A DNA stretch of 64,000 nucleotides from Sternotherus odoratus (Eukaryota; Chordata; Testudines; Kinosternidae), in contig JAVMKO010000001.1 in the NCBI GenBank assembly GCA_032164245.1, positions 62,602,892 through 62,666,891 of the forward strand, in the 5' to 3' direction. Position numbers and translations under genes: made by a program. The notes below the pieces were generated by a model, which had not been told where the DNA came from, ran no database searches, and saw nothing but the letters and a program-made list of their open reading frames with translations. Positions 32,991 through 42,602 of the stretch are shown here, in pieces; within the stretch, counting starts at the first letter, position 1; each line of letters starts with the position of its first letter.

Positions 32991-33395
32991 TGTGGCAAGG
33001 TGGCCCCTCGGGCACCCCAGACTCAGGTCCTTAAGCAGTTCTCTCTCGCTGGGTTTGGCTTCTCGCCGGCTAGGGAGGGCTAACTCCCTCCTGGGAGGGA
33101 CCCTTTCCTCCTTCCCTGCCTGCTGGCAGCCTGTGTCTGCCTCTTGCTCTCTCTTACTTCCCTCTGCTTCCACCAACTCAGTCCTCTAACACCTACTGCC
33201 TCCAAACTCACTCCTCACTCCCATACTCCTCTCTGGGGAGGAGTCTCTTTAAAGGGCTCTGACAATCTCCTTAACTGGCCTCTGCTGGCCCTGCTTCTGG
33301 CTGTGGCAGCCTTGCTCAGCTGGACCTAATTTAACCTGCAGTTGCCCCTCTCACCACAACCTTCTTTGGCAGTCTCTAGCCCTGGGTTTACCACA
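32991..33395 (-). mobile_element. Gypsy-type LTR attached to an RNase H fragment
   Basis: On the minus strand the LTR runs from TGTGGTAAACCC (33395; the start could be two bases earlier) to CTTGCCACA (32991). It is preceded on that strand by a G-rich tract (about 33398-33418) that looks like the polypurine tract used to prime plus-strand DNA, and before that by pol sequence. This is therefore the 3' LTR of a 5'-truncated element. A target duplication cannot be tested because the 5' end is missing. Confidence 0.75.
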
Positions 33396-33625
33396 CATCC
33401 CCCCCCGCCCCCCCTGCTCAACACCATGGGGTTGGGCTACTTGGGTCGCTGAACAGTGTACCCTTGACAGGCCGTCCGCATTTCCGTGCAGGAGGCCGGA
33501 TCTATGTTGCACACGGAAGTGGAAGGGCTGTAGCGAGAGGAAGCATCTGGTGACCCTTGCATTTTTGTCCTTATTTTGGTGCATCCACTTCAGCGGAGCA
33601 TGGTCCGTGACCAGGGTAAACCGTC
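33396..33625 (-). pseudogene. Gypsy pol C-terminus (RT/RNase H end), truncated
   Basis: The minus-strand frame reads MHQNKDKNARVTRCFLSLQP and then HRSGLLHGNADGLSR, the characteristic end of the Ty3/Gypsy reverse transcriptase-RNase H unit. About 40 codons later the frame meets the G-rich tract and the LTR. No integrase lies between them. Either integrase was deleted, or this element carries integrase before reverse transcriptase, as in Gmr1-type elements. The 5' side is cut at about 33625. Confidence 0.75.
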
Positions 33626-34079
33626 TTCATTAGTCATCTACTAATCCTTGTACTAAACCCCATTTGTAGTAGACAAATGAAGTAGACAATGAAGTAATGT
33701 ATTTCATTAGTCGTCTTCATTAGTCATCATTTAGTTTGAAATCTAAATTCCAAGCTCCCTCGCCTAGATAGTAAGTAAGAGACATTATTTTACTGAGGTA
33801 TGGGGTATACAGTATATATAGATTTCTGTGGGATAGGAGAGGGGGAAAGATGTGGGAAAGAGCTGATTTCTTGGGAAATAAAAGGGAGTTCACTGAAAAG
33901 TTAATTTATAGAGTAATTGTCTATCCTAAACTCTTGCAAATAAAAACCTCCATAACCACACTATCAAATATGCACCATACATACACAAATACTCCCTACC
34001 CCTCACCACAACACATACATGATATCTTACGAAAGATTCTTTAATATAGAATTTTGAGGACTGGCCAAGAATTATTGGT
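33626..34079. other. Unassigned intronic stretch
   Basis: Contains a short local repeat of TTCATTAGTC-like words (33626-33730). Otherwise plain intron. Confidence 0.45.
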
Positions 34080-34410
34080 TGGGCTTCTGTAGCCTTCTTC
34101 CTTTACACTTGGAACTCCTTACCTCTCCATGTGTGCCAAACAATCACTTTCATCATTTAAATCCTCCTCAGACAAATACTTCTTCAATGAAGCTTACCAG
34201 TATTAATCCACCAAAGGAAGAAGTTAATTTTAAAATCACATCTGCACTGCTTTGAGACGAATTCTCCATCTGATTATCAACCATATTTTGTGTCTGAAGT
34301 GTATTATCTCTCTAATTTAGAATGTGAACTCTGAGGCAAGGTTCATGCCTCCCACTATGTTTTATACATCAAGCACACTGATTGCACTCAATAAATAGCA
34401 AAATAATGAC
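34080..34410 (+). mobile_element. L2 LINE 3' end
   Basis: The plus strand encodes a diverged L2 ORF end, WNSLPLHV...FKSSSD..FFNEAY (about 34110-34200). It is followed by the L2/MIR-type 3' tail, AGAATGTGAACTCTGAGGCA ... GCACTCAATAAATAG (34320-34398). Ancient and non-functional. Confidence 0.75.
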
Positions 34411-34681
34411 AAAACACCTCCAAGCAAACTTTCTCCAAGTTACAATAAACCCTTGAAGGTCAGTGGTAACTCCCTATATGTCCGCTTCATGAACTGTTCT
34501 TCTTGTCCTCCAGATAAGGACTCCATATGCCCTGCATTCACTGCACTCTCTGCTATTCTATTATGTGGCTAGCTGAAGTCAAACACCACAGCTGGCAACA
34601 CACAGCAAAAGAACACATATGAAATAAGTTGGCTGATAAATTTGGAGACAAAAAATTCTTAGGCCATATCTACACTTACAA

Positions 34682-34990
34682 CAGGGGTGGGCAAACTATG
34701 GGTCTTCTGCCGCTGCTAAGGTCCCAGGCTGGGACACAGTGGAGTGGGTGGGGTTGCGTCCCCCCTGCCACCGAACGTAGTGGTGGCAGTCTTCCCCTTC
34801 CCAGGCCTTTCAGAGCCAGGAGCCTAGGCTTGCTGTTTTACCTGTTTGCTCATCCTCTGCCTGAGGGCCTGAGCCATGGACTCACTACTACCCACCGACT
34901 GAGTGTAACTAACAGTTGTGTCTTGTCTTCACTGTTGCCACAACGTGAGGTCCCCATGGCCAGGCTAATTCCCCAACATAGCTGAAAGAA
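34682..34990. repeat. hAT-like repeat fragment (one terminal repeat visible)
   Basis: CAGGGGTGGGCAAACT at 34682-34697 matches the terminal repeat type of the element at 39874-40547. No partner end is found before the CR1 that begins near 35003, so it is 3'-truncated. Just left of it, GGCCATATCTACACTTA resembles a Harbinger end. Confidence 0.55.
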
Positions 34991-35002
34991 CGGAGCAAGG
35001 AG

Positions 35003-36150
35003 GTGTGGTTCTCCCACAATATTCTTGCCAGCAAGTTAAAGAAGTATGGGCTGGATGAATGGACCATAAAGTGGATAGAAAGCTGGTTGGACTGTCGGGG
35101 TCAAGGGGTAAGGATCAATGGCTCCATGTCTAGTTGGCAGCCGGTATTGAGTGGAGTCCAAGGGTCAGTCCTGGGGCCGGTTTTATTCAATATCTTTATC
35201 AGTGATCTGGAGGATGGTGTGGACTGCACCCTCAGCAAGTTTGCAGATGACACTAAACTGGAAGGAGTGGTAGATACACTGGAGGGTAGGGATAGGATAC
35301 AGAGGGACCTAGACAAATTAGAGGACTGGGCCAAAAGAAATTTGATGCGGTTCAACAAGGACAAGTGCAGAGTCCTGCACTTAGGATGGAAGAATCCCAT
35401 GCACTGATACAGACTAGAGACCAAATGGCTAGGCAGCAGTTCTGCAGAAAAGGACTTAGGGATTACAGTGGATGAGAAGCTGGATATGAGTCAATAGTGT
35501 TCCCTTGTTGCCAAGAAGGCTAATGGCATTCTGGGCTGTATAAGTAGGGGCATTGCCAGCAGATCAAGGGATGTGATCATTCCCATCTATTCGACATTGG
35601 TGAGGCCTCATCTGGAGTACTGTGTCCAATTTTGGGGCCCACACTACAAGAAGGATGTGGAAAAATTGGAGAGAGTCCAGGAAAGGGGAACAAAAATGAT
35701 TAGGGGCCTGGAGTTCATGATTTATGAGGAGAGGCTGAGAGAACTGGGATTATTTAGTCTAGAGAAGAGAAGACTGAGGGGAGATTTGATAGCTGCTCTC
35801 AACTACCTGAAAGTGGGTTCTAAAGAGGATGGATCTAGACTGTTCTCAGTGGTAGCAGATGACAGAACAAGAAGTAATGGTCTCAAATTGCAGTTGGGAA
35901 GGTTTTGATTGGATATTAGGAAAAACTTTTTCACTAGGAGGGTGGTCAAGCATTGGAATGGGTTACCTAGGGAGGTGGTAGAATTACCTTCCTTAGAGGT
36001 TTTTAAAGTCAGGCTTTACAAAGCCCTGGCTGGGATGATTTAGTTGGGGATTTAGTTGGGGATTGGTCCTGCTTTGAGCAGCAGGTTGGAGTAGATGACC
36101 TCCAGAGGTCCCTTCCAACCCTAATGTTCTATGATTCTATGATACATTGA
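35003..36150 (+). mobile_element. CR1 LINE 3' portion, plus strand, relatively young
   Basis: The plus strand encodes [37 protein letters not shown] and [20 protein letters not shown]. The catalytic FADD box is intact in a 134-codon open frame (35003-35407), followed by [20 protein letters not shown] and [19 protein letters not shown] (35573-35908). It ends in the CR1 3' UTR with tail ATTCTATGAT near 36143. A 14-bp stretch (GGGGATTTAGTTGG) is locally duplicated at about 36036-36065. It is 5'-truncated, as usual for CR1, and broken by a stop near 35405. Confidence 0.95.
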
Positions 36151-36159
36151 CTTAATAAC

Positions 36160-36990
36160 ACCACCTACACAAGAAGTATACAGTCAAGGTCGATGTAGTT
36201 AGGCCGATGCAGTATCAGCGTAGATGCTACATTACTTATATTGACGGTTACTGTCTTTCAGGAACTGTCCCTCAATATCCCATAGGGACTACTCTGGTCA
36301 CTGTTGTGAACTCCACTGCCCAGAGGCCGGGTGTACAGGAAGCCTCCCACATCCTTTAAAGTACTGCATATTTTTGACATTCCTTTTCCTGGTCGCCTGG
36401 CTTGGCAAGCACACCTAGCAGTCTACACTGTTGTGTGTAATTGCCTAGCTGACCATGCTGACTACACACCGCAGAGTTGCCCCTGCCTGGAGTACACAGG
36501 AAGTGTTGGATCTCTTGGGTGTGTGGGAAGAAGAAGCTGTGCAGGACCAGCTCTGATCCAGTCGTGAAACACTGACATCTACTAGCAGATTGCTCGGGAG
36601 GAGAAGGGCTATAAGAGGCATCAGCAGCAGTGCCAGATTGAAAGCCCAGAAGCTGTGGCAGGAGGACCAGAAGGCAATGAAAGCCAACAATCGATCTTGT
36701 GTGGAGCTGCAGACCTCCTGCTTTTACAAAAAGTGGCTTCCCAGAAACTGCCCCACAATCTCAAGAGCCGTGAATACATCTGAGGAGCCCAAGCCACAGG
36801 CCCCCAATGTAAACAGTGAGGAGGAGAAGGTAGACGAGAAAGTCGCGGAAGAGTATAGAGACAAGTGATGGGGGCATCCATCTGCTCAGCAAGCCAGGAC
36901 GTGTTTGACTTTAGCACAGTCCAGCCTGTGAGTCTGACGAAGGGGAAGGAACCTCTGGTAAATATGAAGTTTGCTTTGAAATTACAGGGA
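36160..36990 (+). pseudogene. PIF/Harbinger Myb/SANT-like protein remnant
   Basis: After a stretch typical of a Harbinger element interior (about 36160-36260, TGACGGTTACTGTCTTTCAG), the plus strand encodes, across frame breaks, WSTQEVLDLLGVWGEEAVQD (about 36490-36550), then LKAQKLWQEDQKA and ELQTSCFY (36630-36730). This matches the trihelix Myb/SANT-like DNA-binding domain of the second protein of PIF/Harbinger transposons (usual form: W...E...LI..WGEE......L, with ...RVK.KELRQAYQK). The transposase gene is absent. Confidence 0.65.
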
Positions 36991-37186
36991 TGGAAACCCA
37001 TCTGTTGATTTACTCTTTTTTACTTCTACTAAAAGAGGTAGTGGAACAAGCAAGAGAGGTAGAGCTGCTATCTGTTTTTCATTCCCCTCTAGAGTTAGGC
37101 TGAGGGGGAAACATGGAGCAGTTTGTTTATGTGCACTGGGATGTTCCTTGAGTCCTCTGTACAGATCTCAACTTTCCCTTGCATAG

Positions 37187-37400
37187 GGAGTGGGGGGATA
37201 GCTCAGGGGGTGGGGGGATAGCTCAGTGGTTTGAGCGTTGGCCTGCTAAACCCAGGGTTGTGAGTTCAATCCTTGAGGGGGCCATTTAGGGATCTGGGGC
37301 AAAAATCCTGCTAGTGTAGGCAGGGGGATCCTGCTAGTGTAGGCAGGGGACTGGACTCGATGACCTTCAAGGTCTTTCCAGTTCTAGGAGATTGGTATAT
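37187..37400 (+). mobile_element. tRNA-derived SINE (tortoise Pol III type)
   Basis: Box A TAGCTCAGTGG (about 37219) and box B GAGTTCAATCC (about 37262) lie at tRNA spacing, followed by a tRNA-unrelated body and a CR1-like tail (GGACTCGATGACCTTCAAGG). The head is partly duplicated (GGGGGGATAGCTCAG twice, 37189-37225), and CCTGCTAGTGTAGGCAGGGG is also doubled in the body. The acceptor stem does not pair, so this is a SINE, not a tRNA gene. Confidence 0.88.
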
Positions 37401-37478
37401 CTCCATTTATATTTTATATATATTTTTTTTTATATATGTACACAGCAGAATGTAAAAGAATGAATAGGGAAGCTCTCA

Positions 37479-37528
<50 letters not shown>

Positions 37529-37551
37529 TACATATATATATGTATATATAT

Positions 37552-37602
<51 letters not shown>

Positions 37603-37623
37603 TACACATACATATACATATAC

Positions 37624-37656
<33 letters not shown>

Positions 37657-37690
37657 TACATATACATATACATATATATATATATATGAG
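37400..37690. repeat. Long (TA)n/(CATA)n microsatellite
   Basis: Nearly continuous TATATA with interspersed CATA and CACA steps from about 37480 to 37690, plus an AT-rich lead-in. A sub-block near 37601-37630 is repeated at 37650-37678. The reading frames across it (repeated I-Y) are artefacts of the dinucleotide. Confidence 0.95.
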
Positions 37691-39865
37691 AGAGAGGGGA
37701 GAGTGATTTGCTTTTTTTTAAGAAGACAGAGTTACAACATTTACAATTAAGAAAAGAACATAAGAATAGGCATACTAAAACAAACCTGTGGTTTATCTAT
37801 CCCAGTGTCCTGCCTCCAATGACTATTTGACAGAAAATGCAGTTTCCAAACATCAAAAAAATTAAATTTTGCTAAAAAAAAATTGATTTCAGGAAAATTC
37901 AAACAAAGGATTTGTTTGTTGAACTGAACCAAAATGTTTCAAGTTAGTGCAAAATCAAACTGTATGTACCTATGATGCCAGAATGCATCATGTAATCCAG
38001 AGATGTAGTCCAGCCAGAGAGCCCAGCCCCCTAAAAGAAAGGGGACAAGAGGCACACAAGCTACAACTCCAAAAAGACACTGCAGCACTATAAGCCGATG
38101 CATTTTAATGTCTGACTGACCTGAAATATTTCAATTTGGTTTAGCACACTGAAATGAGATGTTTCATTCCAATAAAAAAATCTAGAAACTTTCCATATGG
38201 AATTTTGTCATAAAATTTTCATTCCATGAAAATAATCAGTTCCACTTTTTGTCCCAATTTGAGGCAAAAACAAATGTTGAAATATTGGCCTTTTGTGCAG
38301 TATGAAAGTTCTAATTTTTTGCTGAGCTCTACTTCGAATCACGGAACTTAGCATGGCTCAAAGCAGAAGATGTGGCTGGCAAAGGAAATAGGGAACGTGA
38401 TGCTTTCAGCTCATTAGGGAAACTCAGTTTTAGTGTTCTTGGGGAGCCATGTCATTCACTAGCTTAATAAAAGTGCATATATTTGTCAACTAGTAAAATT
38501 TCATAAGAAATGCGGGAACAGATGACTAGCTTTTATTTACAGTATGTCTGACCCACACCAATTACATAAATAAAGATGCACACACAATGTAAACTACTCT
38601 TAAGAATGCTACTGTGGCCTTCTGAAAATTAAACTTTCAGGATACACGATAAATGCAACTAATCTAAGTTAAATGCTTGTATATAGGAAATGCCAATAAA
38701 TAAAGAAAGTGATTAGTGTTGTAAGTAGAATTAATGACACATTCATCGCACCACTAAGCAAAATTGGAGAACAGCAGTTCTACTCATGTCAGCAATTTGC
38801 CAAACTGTACACTGTATTTGCATTTTACCTTACTATCATGGTGCAGCAAAGAGAGGTGACAGAAATAGCTTAATGGATGACTAAAATCAAATTCCATATG
38901 AAGTCTTGTTCTAAATTTCTCATTCCCCCCTTCTATAACCTCAGAGGCAAATCCTTTGTCCAAATTCTATACCTGTGGTTATCTCATTGCCCTGATACAC
39001 TAACTTCTTGAAGGGCTGTTACCTAAGCTTTCTCCTCCTCACTCTGGGTTACCTGCAGGGTCTATTGCTCCCTTCACTCTCCTTTCCATACTGGTTACCA
39101 CACTTTACTCCTTCTGGTTCTCCCTTCTTACTGGCTACTAGAGTATGTTTTTTTCATCCTTTTGTAGGCTATTCTGGAAACTGCTTTTTCACACCCCCCC
39201 ACAGGGACAAGGACAAATTCTTCCCTACCACTTAGACTCTGGATGCCCTACTCACTGTTCTGGCTGGTACCTGAAGAGCACCAAGCAGCAGGATTCGAAA
39301 ATGCTGGTCAATAATGATGTGCCAACAGTACCAGAACAGGCATACAACAACCCCTGCCTCCCATCCTCTTGTGTGGAATACCCTATGCATAGTACCAGGT
39401 GTACTTTCAAAAAAACAGAGGAACTATTCATCTGTTTTCCATTTAAACAAAAATAGTTTATCATAACCAGAACTTCTCGGTAGACAATCTTATATAGAGT
39501 GCACGAACTGCAAAATCTTATACTTTCTTCTTTGTAAACGGATAGACTAGCATGGTCTTCAGTTTGCATAATTGACATGGACTAGGATCAGAGGGGGATA
39601 AATATCTTTTAGAGGAGTCCTAGGATGTCCCTCCGAAATAATTTTGAAAATTAGTAATGCTTGGTGCAAAGGCAAAAAATGTATGCTTCTCAACTATTTT
39701 TATGAGGCCCAGAAATGAGTGTTCTCTGGCACAGATTGCATAGAACTCCACCAGAATCTGGGAACTCAAATAACCCCAAACTTCCCTTCAATTTAGCAAT
39801 AGAATGATCAAGGACAGGTTCTCAGGAACCTCCTCTGGGGCACTACTGGTGTTACTGAGGAGTGA
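37691..39865. other. Intron with no recognisable element
   Basis: AT-rich sequence without named repeats, ending at the TGATAGCC target duplication of the next element. Confidence 0.55.
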
Positions 39866-39873
39866 TGATAGCC

Positions 39874-40547
39874 ATGGGGTGGGCAAACTACAGCCCTTGG
39901 GCCACATCCGATCCGTGGGCTAATTCTGTCAGGCCCTCCAAGCTCCTGGCTGGGGAGGCTATTTCTTGTCCCTCCCCGCAGCCACAGTACTCTCGGGGGG
40001 GCGAGGATGCATGCTCCATCGGATCAGCATGGCAGCATGTCTGGCTCCAGGCCAAACATGCTGTTCTGAATAGTGTGGTAAGGGGGTCGGGGCAGGGGGT
40101 TGGATAAGGGCCAGAGGGTCTCATCGGGAGGTCAGGGGATGAGGGGGGGTTGGCTAGGGCATGGGGGCCTGTCAGGGGGTGAGGGTGTGGCTAGGAGTCC
40201 GGACAGTTAGGGGAGAGGAAGCAGGGGGTTGGATGGGGGTGTGGTCCTAGGGTGTGATTAGTAGCTGGGGAGTCTCTGGAGGGGGCAGTCCATGGATAAG
40301 GACCAGGAGGGCTTAGATGGGGGTGGGGTCTTGGTGGGGGTGGCTAGGGGCAGGAGGGTCTCTGAAGAAGGTGGTCCTGGGACAAGGAGCAGGGGTGGGT
40401 TGGGGATTCTGAGGGGGCAGGAAGTGGGAGGGGGTCAGGCAGAGGCGGGGCCAGGCTGTTTGGGGAGGCACAGTCTTCCCTACCCGGCCCTCCATACAAT
40501 TTTGAACTCTGATGTGGCCCTCAGGCCAAAAAGTTTGCCCACCACTG
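39874..40547. mobile_element. Non-autonomous hAT element with 8-bp target duplication
   Basis: The left end ATGGGGTGGGCAAACT (39874) and right end AGTTTGCCCACCACTG (to 40547) are inverted repeats with three mismatches in 16. The 8-bp duplication TGATAGCC is exact (39866-39873 and 40548-40555). The body is G-rich with short degenerate repeats (GGGGGTTGGAT-like words) and has no transposase. It matches a common turtle MITE type in which the ends read as GGGCCACATC / GATGTGGCCC. Confidence 0.9.
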
Positions 40548-40830
40548 TGATAGCCTCATAATCCTATAGAAATCTGTTGGTAACTCAACTAGGCATTAAA
40601 ACTTACAGGGTGAGATCCTTTCATGTAATTATAATTAAGAAACAATAATGAATAATTGAAATAATAATGGACAATAGCATGAGTTTATTAGAAACTATTA
40701 TGTGAGATTTTACTTTACGGTCTACAAAGGAATTACAGTTGCTATGGGAACTGTCATAGGGCATCAATAAATAGTGAATTCAAATCTGCCTCAAGATTGC
40801 AGTCAGAAAAAAAATCCTATTGTTTTATAC

Positions 40831-40947
40831 CTTTTCATGAACCTTTTGCCCTGGCTCCATTCCTTCAATATGTTCTGATTCAGCAGGCCCTTCTCCAGAT
40901 GCCATTTTCCTTTGAATGTGTGCATTTTGTTCACGTAAAGCTACAAT
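40831..40947 (-). CDS. PPFIA2: Liprin-alpha-2 coding exon
   Basis: This 117-bp exon encodes 39 residues: IVALREQNAHIQRKMASGEG and then PAESEHIEGMEPGQKVHEK. The acceptor is TTCACAG|ATT and the donor GAAAAG|GTATAA on the minus strand; both are phase 0. It is the most upstream exon seen and joins RLSNGSIDS of the exon at 19967-20188. The first half is coiled coil; the acidic Gly/Ser/Glu-rich second half is a linker between coiled-coil segments. The preceding exon (expected to encode a short segment ending in an ANQE-like sequence) was not found between 40948 and 64000, so that intron probably exceeds 23 kb. Confidence 0.94.
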
Positions 40948-41737
40948 CTGTGAATGAGAAGAGAAATAAATGGTTAACGTCATAGAAATCACTAAGCCAG
41001 TTTGCATGAAATGTATTAAGGTCTTGATCTGATCCTTGCAGGCACAAGGAGCCATCTACCTGGCTTCAACTGCGGATTTGGGCCATACATTTGTAAGGGA
41101 TTTATAAAAATACTATCATAATTAATAAATGATTAAAATTATTAGGGCACAAACTTATGTTTAAATAATATTGAACATATGACATAAATCAATAAATAGT
41201 AACAAATACAATATTAAGGCTTGATCATTCATATTTAATTTCACCTAGTGATGGGGCATTTTTCATTTATTATTGGTTAGAAATTTGAAAGACCTATTAG
41301 GTCACTGGGTTCACTTCCCTACATGGACAGGATACAGTCCTTCATAAAGGAAACAACAGATATAAAACTGACACTACAGGAAAACCTGGCCAAGAGCCAA
41401 GACGAAACAAGCCATTATGTAAAATTAAGTGTCTGTACTAAGTGGGAATTTCATAACTTTCAGTGATTATGACATATATTTGTAAAGCGCAGTTTATGAT
41501 GAGAAAATCAACTATGCAAAAATGGCAACATTTTACTAAACAAATATCCTCTTTGAATTCATTGCTTCCCTAGTTAAATTGCATTTCCTTGTCTTTAATT
41601 GTTTTTATTTTTAACCTATTTCACCTCTTCTTAGTACTAAAAGGTGAACACAGTTTTTGGAGAGGAAGCTTCTGGTTTGTATATTGTCATCAGAATTGTT
41701 AAGGTTCCACTTACAGAATCTTTGTCATTGAAGATAA
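40948..41737. other. PPFIA2 intron, no recognisable element
   Basis: AT-rich intron upstream of the 40831-40947 exon. Confidence 0.6.
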
Positions 41738-42400
41738 TCATAGAATCATAGAAATCATAGAAATCGAAGGACATGAGGTAGGACCAAATATACAGGTGGT
41801 TGTCTAAACATTTGTTAAAAACAATGGGGATTCCACAGCCTCCCTTTGAAGTCCATTTCGGTACTTAACTATCCTGATAGTTAGAAAGTTTTCCCTTATA
41901 TCTAACCTAAATCTCCCTTGCTGCAGATTAAGCTCATTACTTCTTGTCCTACTTTCAGCAGACACGGAAAACAATAAATACAGTCCTCTTTTTACCAGCC
42001 CTTCTCATATCTGAACACTGTTATTTCCTCCTCCAGTCTTCTTTTCTCAAGATTAAACATGCCCAGTATTTTTAATCTTTCCTCAGAGGTCAGGTTTTCT
42101 AAACCTTTATCATGTTTGTTGCTATCTCCAGAATCTCTCCAATTTGTCCACACCTTTTTAACGTGTGGTGCCCCAAACTGGACACAATACTCCAACCGAC
42201 GCTCACCAGTTAAATATGACAAGCCTATTAATATATCCCAAAATGATATTTGCCTCTTTTGCAACTCCATTACATTGTTAGCTTATATTGAATTTGTGAT
42301 GGATTGTAACTCCATATTTTTCTTTTTCCTTCTTAAGTACTTTTCACTTGTCTTTATTTAATTTCATTCCCTTCATTCATTTCATGATGCAAAGGATGAA
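41738..42400 (-). mobile_element. Old CR1 LINE 3' portion, minus strand
   Basis: The 3' end at 41738 is a doubled ATAGAATCATAGAAATC tail. On the minus strand the coding part gives EYCVQFGAPHVKK (about 42170) and SEERLKILGMFNLEKRRLEE (about 42060), i.e. the C-terminal part of CR1 ORF2. It is more diverged than the copy at 35003-36150, with frameshifts and internal deletions. Confidence 0.85.
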
Positions 42401-42460
42401 AAGAGCCAAGTTTGACTATGTACAGGATATATCAGACAGATATGCCACGAATGATTAATA

Positions 42461-42590
42461 GTATCAGAGGGGTAGCCTTGTTAGTCTGAAATTTCCACTA
42501 CATGCATCTGACAAAGTGGGTGTTCACAAAAGCTTATGCTCCAATACATCTGTTAGTCTATAAGTTGCCACAGGACTCTTTGTCATTTTT
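42461..42590 (+). mobile_element. Short SINE-like unit with 12-bp target duplication
   Basis: A 130-bp unit opens GTATCAGAGGGGTAGCCTTG, continues TTAGTCTG, and contains CATCTGACAAAGTGGGTG, AAAAGCTTATGCTCC and CCACAGGACTCTTTG. It is flanked by the exact 12-bp duplication GAATGATTAATA (42449-42460 and 42591-42602). It has the same head as the foldback elements at 2937 and 59899 but carries only one arm of their palindrome. The head contains a weak box A-like TAGCCTTGTTAG; no box B is evident. Confidence 0.8.
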
Positions 42591-42602
42591 GAATGATTAA
42601 TA

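Noticed and set aside
37215..37290. Possible functional tRNA gene
   Set aside because: Boxes A and B are present but the acceptor stem does not pair, and a CR1-like tail follows. It is a SINE; the same applies at 56745-56820.
37430..37750. Frames rich in alternating Ile-Tyr
   Set aside because: Direct translation of the TA/CATA microsatellite.
5153..40947. Assignment of the exons to liprin-alpha-1 (PPFIA1)
   Set aside because: The segment RLSNGSIDS and following residues at 19967-20188 fit alpha-2 rather than the alpha-1 form.
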